From: Prevotella sp. UBA6994
GTDB taxonomy: Bacteria; Bacteroidota; Bacteroidia; Bacteroidales; Bacteroidaceae
Assembly: GCA_002449845.1 (NCBI GenBank)
Contig: DJXW01000042.1
Span: forward strand, 30,130-92,276
Reading direction: 5' to 3'
DNA length: 62,147 bases
Shown: positions 44,202 to 53,296 of the stretch, piece by piece
Layout: each line of letters starts with the position of its first letter
How positions within the stretch are numbered: the stretch's first letter is position 1
Notes under the pieces: model-generated
The model's database searches: none
Told to the model about the DNA's origin: nothing
What the model saw: the letters and a program-made list of their open reading frames with translations, nothing else
Position numbers and translations under genes: made by a program

Positions 44202-44286
44202 CGTAACTTAGCATGTTACGAACGTAACTATATGAGTTATGAGCGTAACTATGTATGTTACGAGTGCTAACTATATATGTTATGAA
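44202..44286. repeat. 21-bp palindromic tandem repeat, 4 copies
   Basis: Units at 44202, 44223, 44244 and 44265 of the form CGTAACTATRTRNGTTAYGAR. Each unit is itself an inverted repeat (GTAAC...GTTAC), some with GT wobble changes. 21 bp is two helical turns, so repeats face the same side of the DNA. A GAAAAAC/GTTTTTC hairpin (44182-44198) precedes them. Candidate operator array about 270 bases before the Wadjet-like promoter. Confidence 0.75.
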
Positions 44287-44551
44287 AGCTCAAAAAGTAC
44301 CTTTTTTGAGGTAAAAACATGGGTTATTATATGAATACTAAACATTGAGAAAATATAAGTCATTGATTATTAGTTGTTTAACAAAACACTAAAAACTGGC
44401 TGTTTTTCCACCCAAGCACCAACTCGTTTGAAAAAATGCCCGTAAAATGGCACCTAAATTCAGAATTTTCATGACAGTTTCCTGTAATACAATACCATTT
44501 CTGTCGTAAATTGTTGTTATACTTTTGATGATACAAGGCATAATATAAAAA

Positions 44552-44567
44552 TATATTTGTATCTTTG
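44552..44567 (+). promoter_or_regulatory. Promoter(s) of the Wadjet-like operon
   Basis: Two adjoining TAnnTTTG boxes, TATATTTG (44552-44559) and TATCTTTG (44560-44567), with a -33-like TTTG at 44524-44527, 24 bases before the first. They would drive the short ORF and jetABCD. Confidence 0.6.
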
Positions 44568-44584
44568 TTGCGAAAATAAAGAAT

Positions 44585-44671
44585 ATGGCTAATAACAAAA
44601 ACCTCAATTGCGTTAAGGTGATTCATATTGTAGAGGTAGGAGTTTCTGCGAAACAAAACCAGGAAGTTTAA
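44585..44671 (+). CDS. 28-codon ORF, possible leader peptide or truncated XRE N-terminus
   Basis: MANNKNLNCVKVIHIVEVG, then VSAKQNQEV and TAA. The first dozen residues resemble N-termini of Bacteroidota HTH proteins that continue into GKWLAEQLG-like helices, absent here. It ends 6 bases before jetA, so it could be a remnant of a regulator or a translated leader. Whether it is expressed is unknown. Confidence 0.3.
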   Translation: MANNKNLNCVKVIHIVEVGVSAKQNQEV

Positions 44672-44677
44672 CTTTTT

Positions 44678-45877
44678 ATGGATATACTTTCTCATTTCAG
44701 GACAATAGAAGAGCTGACAAAGACACTCTCGCGTGAACAGAGTTTGTTAAGTGAGATGTTTGAGAAGCGAAAACTGATGAAGTTTCCGTTAGGGTTGGCT
44801 TTAGAACTCGTTGGAGGAAACGAAACACGGCTCAGAAAATTGCTGGATTATGGAGTGCTTGTAGAAACGGGCAATGCCGTAGAGATAGAGAGTGACTATC
44901 TGAATTTCTTCGAAGAAGTGCTGAACGTAAACGAGGAAATCAGTGTGCTAAGTGTACAGGAATGTATCGTCACATTGAAAGAGCATATTGGTTATTTCTT
45001 GCAAGAAACGAATGCCAATCGCAAGGCTGGATACCAAGACAGTGTGCGACAGATACTGAAAAAAGCTGGATTTAGAACATTGAAGAACGTGGTGGATTTG
45101 AAACGCAACATGGATAATGCGTATAAGCAAGAACCCAACTATATCATCAAGAAAAAGAAATTACAGAATCTGGATGAGAAAAGTCATAGCATCCGATCTA
45201 TGATACGTGAATGTGAAAAGTTGATGGACACGGAACACGCTTTTTTCTTGATGGCCAACGACCCACACATGGCCAAGGCATGTAGCGATGTAAAGCACAA
45301 TTTTGTGGAGGCTTATCATGCTCTGATGGAGATAGACCGTCAGATTATTGTCTATATCAATCAGATTGAGCAACAAAACCAACTCTACAAGAAGATACGC
45401 AAGTTGAAATATCTCCAAGATCAGTTACTTATCAAGACAGATACCAATCTGGTGCAGATATTGGAAGAAAAGAATCCGTTATGGATGGAATCTCGCCAAT
45501 ACAGCCGAATAAGGCTTTCTTTAGAAATGCTGAGAGAAAATGACCAGATTGTAAATGTTCTGAGGAGAATAGCCGAGCGTAATGGCTTAAAGAAAACAGC
45601 AAGGTCTGAAGCTGAACCACTGACAGATGAAGATTTGCAAGAACATGTGCAACGACTGAAAGATGTAGATCCTTCAGAGGTATGGAATGCCTTTTCTGCA
45701 TCAAGTTATAATTTGTTTGATTTTATACTGAGATATGACTATAAAGCCAAGCGTAACATAGAAGACCACGCAGCCCTCTTTTGCCAACTGGTTATTCTGC
45801 ATCCAGACGAATGTAGGATGACGGGAAAATACGCTAACTATCAAGACATTGAATACCCTATCATCTATGCGAAATAA
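44678..45877 (+). CDS. jetA: Wadjet-like JetA (kleisin-type subunit)
   Basis: 399 residues, almost all helical. The start has winged-helix character (KFPLGLALELVGGNETRLRK, LLDYGVLVE), followed by long helices and coiled-coil stretches, as expected of a MukF/MksF-like kleisin. Identification rests mainly on position: first of four overlapping genes whose third is an SMC-like ATPase and fourth a Toprim protein. In Wadjet, JetA links the SMC heads within a motor that extrudes and cleaves circular plasmid DNA. Its stop overlaps the jetB start by 11 bases. Confidence 0.75.
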   Translation: MDILSHFRTIEELTKTLSREQSLLSEMFEKRKLMKFPLGLALELVGGNETRLRKLLDYGVLVETGNAVEIESDYLNFFEEVLNVNEEISVLSVQECIVTLKEHIGYFLQETNANRKAGYQDSVRQILKKAGFRTLKNVVDLKRNMDNAYKQEPNYIIKKKKLQNLDEKSHSIRSMIRECEKLMDTEHAFFLMANDPHMAKACSDVKHNFVEAYHALMEIDRQIIVYINQIEQQNQLYKKIRKLKYLQDQLLIKTDTNLVQILEEKNPLWMESRQYSRIRLSLEMLRENDQIVNVLRRIAERNGLKKTARSEAEPLTDEDLQEHVQRLKDVDPSEVWNAFSASSYNLFDFILRYDYKAKRNIEDHAALFCQLVILHPDECRMTGKYANYQDIEYPIIYAK

Positions 45878-46424
45878 TACACAAAGAATATACGAGCGAC
45901 TAAGCAGGGGAGAGTTTCTCTCAGTGGACAGTACTGATACCTCTATCCGTCATCTTTATGAAGATTTAGAGGAAAATCAGGACGATTATGCCAACTTTTT
46001 CAAAGAGATTGGTTTACAGTTAGAGTCTGGTAATGGTTATTTCTATTTCTCACGAATAGGTGAAGGTAAGCAGGCAATAGAACAGAAGTTGGAGAGCTTT
46101 TCCAAGTGGCTCGACTATCTGGATTTTCTAAAGACCTATAACCAGTCGTTTACTGCCGGTTACCAGTTTCGTAAGAGCCACCTAATTGAACAGATAAGTT
46201 TAGACATTGAACTGAAGGAGAAAGCGGGCCATCTATATAAGAAATATGGTGCAGGTTCCAACCTTGAGATTGTGAATAAGTTGCTTCAGGAGATGCAGGG
46301 TATGGGCTTTGCTGAGTGTATCAGTGAACAGGATGAGACCTATAAAATTACATCAGCATTTCACTATGCAGAGGAGCTGGTTAATATGATTCAAATAGCC
46401 AATGAAGATGAAATACCTGAATAA
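45867..46424 (+). CDS. jetB: Wadjet-like JetB (KITE-type subunit, DUF4194-like)
   Basis: 185 residues from the ATG at 45867, which lies inside the last codons of jetA (an upstream TTG is less likely). Winged-helix content and acidic C-terminus (IQIANEDEIPE) are consistent with the MukE/MksE-like KITE partner of the kleisin (NFFKEIGLQLESGNGYFYFS motif). Overlaps jetC by 23 bases. Function inferred from gene order and size. Confidence 0.75.
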   Translation: MRNNTQRIYERLSRGEFLSVDSTDTSIRHLYEDLEENQDDYANFFKEIGLQLESGNGYFYFSRIGEGKQAIEQKLESFSKWLDYLDFLKTYNQSFTAGYQFRKSHLIEQISLDIELKEKAGHLYKKYGAGSNLEIVNKLLQEMQGMGFAECISEQDETYKITSAFHYAEELVNMIQIANEDEIPE

Positions 46425-49400
46425 AATCATATTTGTCAATAGTGCCAATATACCATACGCTGAAATTGCGGTGGATGGTAACGTGCATTTCACGGGTACT
46501 CAGGGTGTCGGTAAGAGTACGGTGTTGAGGGCATTGTTGTTTTTTTACAATGCCGATAAGCATCGCTTGGGCATACAACAAGGGCAGAAATCGTTTGACG
46601 AGTTTTATTTTCGCCAGTCCAACTCATATATTCTCTATGAGGTAATGCGCGACAATGGTGCATATACCATATTGGTCAGTAGGTATCAGGGTCGTGCATC
46701 ATGGCGGTTCATTGATGCTCCCTATCTGCGCGATTGGCTTATTGATGAAAACAAGCAGGTATTAAGCGACTGGGTGAAGATACGTGAGCGGATAAATAAA
46801 AATATAACTGTCTCTAAAAGAATAGATTCGGGTGTGATGTTCAAGGATATTATCTTTGGTAATACCCATGACGCAAAATACACTCGTTATGCTTTAGTGC
46901 AGAGTAACCATTATCAGAATATCCCACGAAGTATTCAGAACGTTTTCCTGAACACCAAGTTAGATGCCGATTTCGTGAAAAATACCATTATACAATCAAT
47001 GGCTGACGAAGACTTACCTATCGACTTACAAACATATCGCAGATTAGTAACCGATTTTGAACGTGAATATGACGAGATAGACTGTTGGTTCAGACAGACA
47101 CGTGATGGTAATTATCCTGTACGACAGCAAGCTCTGAAGATTGCTGAACAAGGAAGAAGAATCGTGGCGTTCAACCAACAGCTGCTGGATTTGTGGCGTA
47201 TGCTGAATCATGCGGTGGCTGAAAATGAACAGAACATCCCACTTTTGCAAACTGAGGCCACTGAAGTGGAAACGAATATCAAAAAGGAATGTAAACGGGA
47301 AGAAGAACTTACGACGGAATATGGCAAAGAGAAAGATGCGCTCAATCAGGAATTGGGTGCAAAGAAAAGTAAACTGACAGAGATAGCCCAAGCAAGAAAG
47401 GAATTCAAAGCCATAAAAATAGAAGAAAAACTAACCCTTGCAGCCCGTGAGGAGGCTATCAAGCAGGAGGCTAAAGACAAGCAGATACTGTTGGATGATC
47501 TTCTGAAAACTCATGCGTCGATAGAGGATAAGTATAAAATTCTAAAAGGAAAACTGGAGAATGCCCGTCAGACGTTTGAGAATATGCAGAAAGAGGCATA
47601 TTATCAGAAGCAAGACTCCTTGCAGAAAGAGAGAAAACGTCTGGAAAATGAGCGCACGAAAAGCAAGTACGCAACAATGGACGCTTTCAATAATTGGCGG
47701 CGTGAGTCGGATGACCGACTGCAAACATTGTTGACAGAACAAAACAAGGCAGATGGGGCAGTGAAGGAACTGCGTCGATGGCATCCTAAGGCTAAAGAAA
47801 TCAAACTGATAATGGATCAGTTTTTGCAGTTGGATGTGGCAGAAAAAGAGAATGATGCACAGAAGACAGCTGTAAAAAGCCAGATTTCTCAGATTACGAA
47901 TGAATATGAGATGAAGGAAAAAGAACTGAAGCAAGAGTCACGGCGTGAGCAAGAAAGTTTAGAGGATAAACGAATCCAGTACCGTAAGCATATAGAAAAG
48001 ATAGACGATTTGCTGTCGCATCTTGACGGTTCTTTGTATCAATGGCTGACTATAAATGCGGAGGGTTGGGAAGATACCATCGGCAAAGTGGTTGATGAGG
48101 AAAGAATTCTATATGCCCAAGGATTGAATCCTGAGTTGGATGCAACTTCAGACAATTTGTTTGGCGTAAAATTAAACTTAGATAATCTTGATGTGGTACA
48201 TCGTACACCTGATGACTATCGGATGGAGAAAAAGAATCTGGAAGAGCAAGTGCTGCTGACGAACCGACAGCTCACGCAATTGCCTATCACCTTGCAAGAA
48301 GATATTTCTAAACTGGGAAAGAAATATGCCACACAGCTAAATCCGCTACGACAAAAGGAGTCATTACTGAATGTGGAGGAAGAACAGATTCCAATAAAAC
48401 GACAGAACCTGCAAAATCAGCAACATCAGTTAGAAATGGAAGAGCAAGAACTGATTGCGCAAGAAAAAGAGGTTCGTGAACATGCTTTCAATGAAGCCCT
48501 ACTCAAAGTGGAAGCGGAAAAAGATGCTCGTGAAAAGAAAGAAATCAAGAACAGAAAGGAACTTAAAGACATTGATGCTGCATTTAACAAAGCATCAAAC
48601 TCCTTCGATGAAAAATTGCGTATGTTCAAGGAATCTCAAATAGCAGAAGCTACAGTCAGAAACCAGGAGTTTGACAGCCAGAAGGCTCAACTCGATGAAC
48701 AACAGAAGGCTGAACTGGCAGGAAAAGGTGTTGATGTTAATCTGTTGGAGCAATATCGCACGACTTTGGAAAAACTCCAGAAATTGTTGCAGCAGATTGC
48801 CGACGAACGTCCTGTAGTCATCAGGTATCGTGATGCAGAACAAAATCTGTTTGCCAAAGAGCCAGAGATTAAAAAGAGTATCGAAGACATTAAACAGCAA
48901 TTAACAATATTACGTCAACGTTATGTGGATAAACGGAGTCGCATCGAGAAGAAAAGAACGGATTTAGAAGAACGTCAGAAAGAAGTGCTCAAAGATTTGA
49001 CGCATCGAGGTGAAGGCTTAAAACTCTATCATCAGATGGTAGAGAACGAGCACCTTGTACCAGACACATTCCTTTCGGATGATAAGGCAATGACGACACC
49101 TTTAGATTGCCAACAACTAATAAGTCAACTGCGAGGAACGGTCAATTTGAAACGCGATACATTAGAAAAACTGAAAGGTACGGTCATCAATTTCAACCGC
49201 AACTTCAAACCGCAAAATGCCTTCCATTTCAACACCATGCCTGTGACAGACAACGACTATTTGCAAATTGCGGTAGATTTACAGGACTTTATGGACAACA
49301 ACAAGATAGAGGAATTCCGTCAACGCACCAGCGAGCATTACAAGGACATCTTGGGACGTATATCAACGGAAATCGGTGCACTGATGAAACGTCGTTCGGA

Positions 49401-50058
49401 TGTGGATGGAGTAATACTTGACATCAACAAAGACTTTGTAGAAAAGAACTTTGCTGGTGTCATTAAGAGCATTGAATTGAGAGCGAATGAATCATCTGAC
49501 AGACTTATGCAATTGCTTATGTCTATCCATGACTATACTGTAGAGAATGCTCTTTCCATCGGTGAACTCAATCTTTTCTCAAGAGGTAATCGTGATGAAG
49601 TGAATCGTAAGGTGATAGACTATCTGAAGAGCCTCTCTCACCAATTGCAGGACGAACAAACTCGGCCGACGGTTTCGCTTGGAGATGCTTTCCGCTTACA
49701 GTTCCGTGTGAAAGAGAATGATAACGATACCAATTGGGTTGAGCGTATCAATAATGTGGGTTCGGATGGCACAGATATTTTGGTGAAGGCTATGGTGAAT
49801 ATCATGCTTATCAATGTTTTCAAAAAGAAGGCTGCCAAAAAGAGTGGAGATTTTATAGTACATTGCATGATGGACGAAATAGGGCGACTGCACCCCAACA
49901 ATATCAAGGGTATTTTGCAATTTGCCAATATGCGTAACATATATCTTATAAACAGTTCGCCAACATCTTATAATCCATACGATTACCGATATACCTATCT
50001 GCTCAGTAAGCATGGCGTGAAAACGAGAGTGGATAAATTATTGAAACGAACGAAATAG
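46402..50058 (+). CDS. jetC: Wadjet-like JetC (SMC/MukB-like ATPase)
   Basis: 1218 residues. Walker A GTQGVGKS (32-39) at the N-terminus, two long coiled-coil arms (about 270-560 and 600-900) around a central hinge-like segment, then a signature-like NNVGSDGTDILVKAM and Walker B FIVHCMMDEIGRLHP at the C-terminus. SMC layout with ATPase halves at opposite ends. The GTQGVGKST form of Walker A and MMDEIG Walker B are typical of the MukB/MksB/JetC branch rather than chromosomal SMC. ATP-driven loop extrusion of plasmid DNA is the expected role. Confidence 0.88.
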   Translation: MKMKYLNKIIFVNSANIPYAEIAVDGNVHFTGTQGVGKSTVLRALLFFYNADKHRLGIQQGQKSFDEFYFRQSNSYILYEVMRDNGAYTILVSRYQGRASWRFIDAPYLRDWLIDENKQVLSDWVKIRERINKNITVSKRIDSGVMFKDIIFGNTHDAKYTRYALVQSNHYQNIPRSIQNVFLNTKLDADFVKNTIIQSMADEDLPIDLQTYRRLVTDFEREYDEIDCWFRQTRDGNYPVRQQALKIAEQGRRIVAFNQQLLDLWRMLNHAVAENEQNIPLLQTEATEVETNIKKECKREEELTTEYGKEKDALNQELGAKKSKLTEIAQARKEFKAIKIEEKLTLAAREEAIKQEAKDKQILLDDLLKTHASIEDKYKILKGKLENARQTFENMQKEAYYQKQDSLQKERKRLENERTKSKYATMDAFNNWRRESDDRLQTLLTEQNKADGAVKELRRWHPKAKEIKLIMDQFLQLDVAEKENDAQKTAVKSQISQITNEYEMKEKELKQESRREQESLEDKRIQYRKHIEKIDDLLSHLDGSLYQWLTINAEGWEDTIGKVVDEERILYAQGLNPELDATSDNLFGVKLNLDNLDVVHRTPDDYRMEKKNLEEQVLLTNRQLTQLPITLQEDISKLGKKYATQLNPLRQKESLLNVEEEQIPIKRQNLQNQQHQLEMEEQELIAQEKEVREHAFNEALLKVEAEKDAREKKEIKNRKELKDIDAAFNKASNSFDEKLRMFKESQIAEATVRNQEFDSQKAQLDEQQKAELAGKGVDVNLLEQYRTTLEKLQKLLQQIADERPVVIRYRDAEQNLFAKEPEIKKSIEDIKQQLTILRQRYVDKRSRIEKKRTDLEERQKEVLKDLTHRGEGLKLYHQMVENEHLVPDTFLSDDKAMTTPLDCQQLISQLRGTVNLKRDTLEKLKGTVINFNRNFKPQNAFHFNTMPVTDNDYLQIAVDLQDFMDNNKIEEFRQRTSEHYKDILGRISTEIGALMKRRSDVDGVILDINKDFVEKNFAGVIKSIELRANESSDRLMQLLMSIHDYTVENALSIGELNLFSRGNRDEVNRKVIDYLKSLSHQLQDEQTRPTVSLGDAFRLQFRVKENDNDTNWVERINNVGSDGTDILVKAMVNIMLINVFKKKAAKKSGDFIVHCMMDEIGRLHPNNIKGILQFANMRNIYLINSSPTSYNPYDYRYTYLLSKHGVKTRVDKLLKRTK

Positions 50059-50062
50059 AACT

Positions 50063-50890
50063 ATGGCTTTAAGTGGATCTTTACAAGCATTATTATTAGG
50101 AAAACAGGTTGCTGGTTCAAAAATAAACAGCAAACTGCTTGATGAACTTATGGCAGAAGGATTGTTATTGGTCACAACACGAGGTTCAAGAAAATCATAC
50201 CATGCTCGTGACATTGAGGCTTTGAAAAGGTTTCTTATTGACAAAGATGAAAACTATCGATTACTTGAAGTCAATGCTTCTGACTCCCGTTCTTCATTGG
50301 CAATAGAAACGGGCAATTCCAAATTGCTTACAATTCGGTCATGTATTGGATTCCCAGTCAATAGCTATGAGCCTGTTGAGTGTTTTCTGAATGGCAAGCT
50401 TTTTGTAATCAATCCTCCAGAAGGCTGTTTTATCTTCATCAACAACTGGCAGCATTTTTGTATTCCAGAAGATGTCATTGTAGTTGGTATTGAAAATATG
50501 GAGAACTTCCGTATGATTCGCCATCAAAAACGACTGTTTAGATCAGTCATAGGAGATGCTCCACTGCTATTTGTCTCTCGTTATCCTCAATCAACAGACC
50601 TACGGAACTGGCTTAAAACCATTCCTAATAAATATGTTCATTTTGGCGATTTCGACTTGGCTGGAATACATATCTTTCTGACAGAGTTTCGCGAATACTT
50701 AGGAAATCGCTCATCCTTTATGATTCCTTCTGACATAGAATTGCGATTGTCCAAGGGGGCGCTTTCCCGTTACGACAAACAATATGATAAATATCATACG
50801 CTTCGCTGTGATATACCTCGTTTGCAGTCGCTTATTGATCTCATCAACAAATATCGTCGAGGATATGATCAAGAAGGGTATATTGAATAG
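50063..50890 (+). CDS. jetD: Wadjet-like JetD (Toprim nuclease)
   Basis: 275 residues. Toprim-type catalytic residues: Glu144 in VVGIENMENF and the DxD pair Asp206/Asp208 in VHFGDFDLAG, as in topoisomerase VI-like Toprim folds. N-terminal winged-helix (LLDELMAEGLLLVTTRGSRK). It cleaves DNA once the motor has reeled it in. It is shorter than JetD of the best-studied systems, which carry a larger N-terminal arm (DUF3322), so this set is probably not type I; the subtype is left open. 4 bases after jetC. Confidence 0.82.
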   Translation: MALSGSLQALLLGKQVAGSKINSKLLDELMAEGLLLVTTRGSRKSYHARDIEALKRFLIDKDENYRLLEVNASDSRSSLAIETGNSKLLTIRSCIGFPVNSYEPVECFLNGKLFVINPPEGCFIFINNWQHFCIPEDVIVVGIENMENFRMIRHQKRLFRSVIGDAPLLFVSRYPQSTDLRNWLKTIPNKYVHFGDFDLAGIHIFLTEFREYLGNRSSFMIPSDIELRLSKGALSRYDKQYDKYHTLRCDIPRLQSLIDLINKYRRGYDQEGYIE

Positions 50891-51001
50891 TTTTTGGAAA
50901 TAGTTAATTGAAACCAAGGCTAATTAGTGTTTTTCATTGAAAAAAGATAAAATTAATAATATTTATAAGTACAAAGCGAAAATAGATTAACGATTTTTCT
51001 G

Positions 51002-51009
51002 TATCTTTG
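51002..51009 (+). promoter_or_regulatory. -7 promoter element of the six-hairpin-type gene
   Basis: TATCTTTG fits TAnnTTTG, transcription near 51016, 16 bases before the ATG. Confidence 0.55.
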
Positions 51010-51031
51010 CCCAAACAATCAAGATATAATT

Positions 51032-53221
51032 ATGAAGGCTATGAGAAAATGGACTTTGGCATTGGTATTGATGCTGGGAATAGGGCAGGTGAGCGCCCAG
51101 GAAATAGACCGCAAGGAAGTGGTGAGACGCAACAATCCACATGTGACGACAATGGACAAGCTCTCCTCGCTGTCGGTGGGAAACGGTAGGTTTGCCTTTA
51201 CGGTGGATGCTACGGGTTTGCAAACGTTTCCCGAAGAGTATAGCAGTGGCATTCCGTTGGGAACCATGAGCGATTGGGGATGGGACTCCTTTTCTAACCT
51301 TAAACATTTCAAAGATGAGGATGTGTTGGTGGAGCGTGATTTCGGACGCGGACATAAGGAGTGGTATTCCGCACAGTTTAAACAACCAGGTAAGCAGAAG
51401 GAGGCAGAGAGCTACCTTCGTGCCAATCCACACCGTTTGCATTTGGGAACCATCGGTCTCAACTTGGATGACATGTCGCAAGTAAAGGACATCGACCAGA
51501 CATTGGACTTGTGGAATGGAAAGATTGACAGTAAGTTTACTTACAATGGTCAGAAATATCATGTGGAAACGGTGGTAGATCCCACGAAGAGCAGAAACAA
51601 TGTCTCGTCGCGTATCACGTCGGATGATGAGATTGAGGTAATCATTCGTTTCCCATATCCTACAGGCAAGCATACCGATGATGGTTGCGACTGGGACAGA
51701 CAGAATGACAGGAATCATATCACGAATGTTTATAAGGGCAATGGAGTGCTGGAAGTGGAACGCATCTTGGTGAGAACTAATCATCCAAATTCTTATTGGT
51801 TGTATGTGAGTTGGATAGGAGATGACGTAAAGACATCTGTAAACAACTCTAACCATACCATCATTTTAAGAAGTAAGAGCGGAGTGCTGGACTTCAGTTG
51901 TGAATTTTCTCCAGCGGAACGTCGTAGGATTCAGATTGAACCATTTGCTGAACATGCCATTCGCTCAGGACAGGAGTGGAACAACTATTGGAAAGAGGGA
52001 GGCATCGTGGATTTCTCTCATGTGAAAGACCCACGTGCCAAGGAGCTGGAGCGTCGTACCATCTTGAGCCAATACCTCATGAAGGTGAACGATGCGGGAG
52101 AAACTCCTCCACAAGAGACAGGACTCACGTATAACTCATGGTTTGGAAAGTTTCACTTGGAGATGGAGTGGTGGCATCAAGCCCACTTTGCCTTGTGGGG
52201 AAGGCCCAATTATCTCGCCCAAACGATGGTCTGGTACTATCGTGTGATAGAAAAGGCAAAGGAAATAGCCCAACGACAGGGATTTACAGGGGTGAGATGG
52301 ATGAAGATGACAGATCCTTCTGGTAGGGAAGCACCATCTAATGTGGGATCATACCTGATTTGGCAACAGCCACATCCCATTTATCTGGCAGAATTGCTGT
52401 ATCGTACACAGGTGTATGATGACTCTGTAGCCAATGTGAAATTGCTCCCTTCTGAAAAAAAGGAGAAAAAGGAACTGGGGAAAAAGTTATTGGATGCGTT
52501 TAACTTGATGGTAGAAGAAACGGCAGAATTCATGTCTTCGTTTGCCACGTTAGATGAAGTCAATAAAAGATATGTGTTGAAAGGATGTATTCCTGCACAG
52601 GAAACCTTGAAGGCTGACTCTACCGTTAACCCACCGTTTGAACTGTCGTATTGGCTGTGGGGTCTGCAAACTGCACAGAAATGGAGAGAGCGACAGGGCA
52701 AGCCTCGTAATGAGAGTTGGGATTTGGTTATCAATAACCTCTCGCCCTTGGCTTATAATGAAGATTCTCTCTATCTGGCTGCAGAGACTGCCACGCAGAC
52801 ATACCGAGACATTCGTTTTACGAGCGACCATCCCGCAGTGCTTGGTGCAGTGGGCATCTTGCCGCAAAACAAACTGGTGAATGATGACATCATGCGCAAG
52901 ACACTTGATTGGGTATGGGACAACTGGAACTGGAATAAGACGTGGGGATGGGATTTCCCGATGGTGGCAATGTGTGCCGCACGACTCGGAGAGCCACAAC
53001 GTGCCGTTGATGCCTTGCTCATGGACAAACGTACCAATACGTATCTGCCTAATGGACATAATTACCAAGACGACCGTCTGCGCTGTTATCTACCAGGTAA
53101 TGGTGGACTGCTTACGGCAGTTGCCATGATGTGTGCAGGATGGGATGGTTCAAAGGGTAAGAATCCTGGCTTCCCCTCTGATTGGGATGTGCGTTGGGAA
53201 GGTTTGTTCCCAATGCCATAA
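51032..53221 (+). CDS. Secreted six-hairpin glycosidase-like protein
   Basis: 729 residues with signal peptide (MRKWTLALVLMLGIGQVSAQ from the second ATG; the first ATG adds three residues). A beta-sandwich-like N-terminus (LSSLSVGNGRFAFTVDATGL) is followed by an (alpha/alpha)6-type region rich in Trp (FHLEMEWWHQAHFALWGRPN, WDNWNWNKTWGWDFPMVAMC), as in GH65/GH95-like enzymes. An exported sugar hydrolase is likely, but family and substrate are not assigned. Directly follows the Wadjet-like operon with its own promoter. Confidence 0.7.
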   Translation: MKAMRKWTLALVLMLGIGQVSAQEIDRKEVVRRNNPHVTTMDKLSSLSVGNGRFAFTVDATGLQTFPEEYSSGIPLGTMSDWGWDSFSNLKHFKDEDVLVERDFGRGHKEWYSAQFKQPGKQKEAESYLRANPHRLHLGTIGLNLDDMSQVKDIDQTLDLWNGKIDSKFTYNGQKYHVETVVDPTKSRNNVSSRITSDDEIEVIIRFPYPTGKHTDDGCDWDRQNDRNHITNVYKGNGVLEVERILVRTNHPNSYWLYVSWIGDDVKTSVNNSNHTIILRSKSGVLDFSCEFSPAERRRIQIEPFAEHAIRSGQEWNNYWKEGGIVDFSHVKDPRAKELERRTILSQYLMKVNDAGETPPQETGLTYNSWFGKFHLEMEWWHQAHFALWGRPNYLAQTMVWYYRVIEKAKEIAQRQGFTGVRWMKMTDPSGREAPSNVGSYLIWQQPHPIYLAELLYRTQVYDDSVANVKLLPSEKKEKKELGKKLLDAFNLMVEETAEFMSSFATLDEVNKRYVLKGCIPAQETLKADSTVNPPFELSYWLWGLQTAQKWRERQGKPRNESWDLVINNLSPLAYNEDSLYLAAETATQTYRDIRFTSDHPAVLGAVGILPQNKLVNDDIMRKTLDWVWDNWNWNKTWGWDFPMVAMCAARLGEPQRAVDALLMDKRTNTYLPNGHNYQDDRLRCYLPGNGGLLTAVAMMCAGWDGSKGKNPGFPSDWDVRWEGLFPMP

Positions 53222-53241
53222 ACGATAAGTGATGAAATGGC

Positions 53242-53296
53242 AGATGCCCCATAGCTGATACAGACTCTTTCTGTTTTGTTTGGCTATGGGGCATCT
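53242..53296. terminator. Shared two-way terminator
   Basis: AGATGCCCCATAGC (53242-53255) is perfectly complementary to GCTATGGGGCATCT (53283-53296); an inner ACAGA/TCTGT hairpin is followed by TTTTGTTT. It lies between convergent genes, and the right arm overlaps the stop end of the ATPase gene (53284). Confidence 0.65.

Noticed and set aside
44082..44270. 62-codon ORF before the Wadjet-like operon
   Set aside because: It is built from the AATTATC and 21-bp repeats; the periodic peptide (CYERNY-type) reflects the DNA repeat.
44678..50890. Chromosomal MukBEF/SMC-ScpAB condensin
   Set aside because: A Toprim JetD-like gene completes the set and JetC has JetC/MksB-type motifs, favouring Wadjet.
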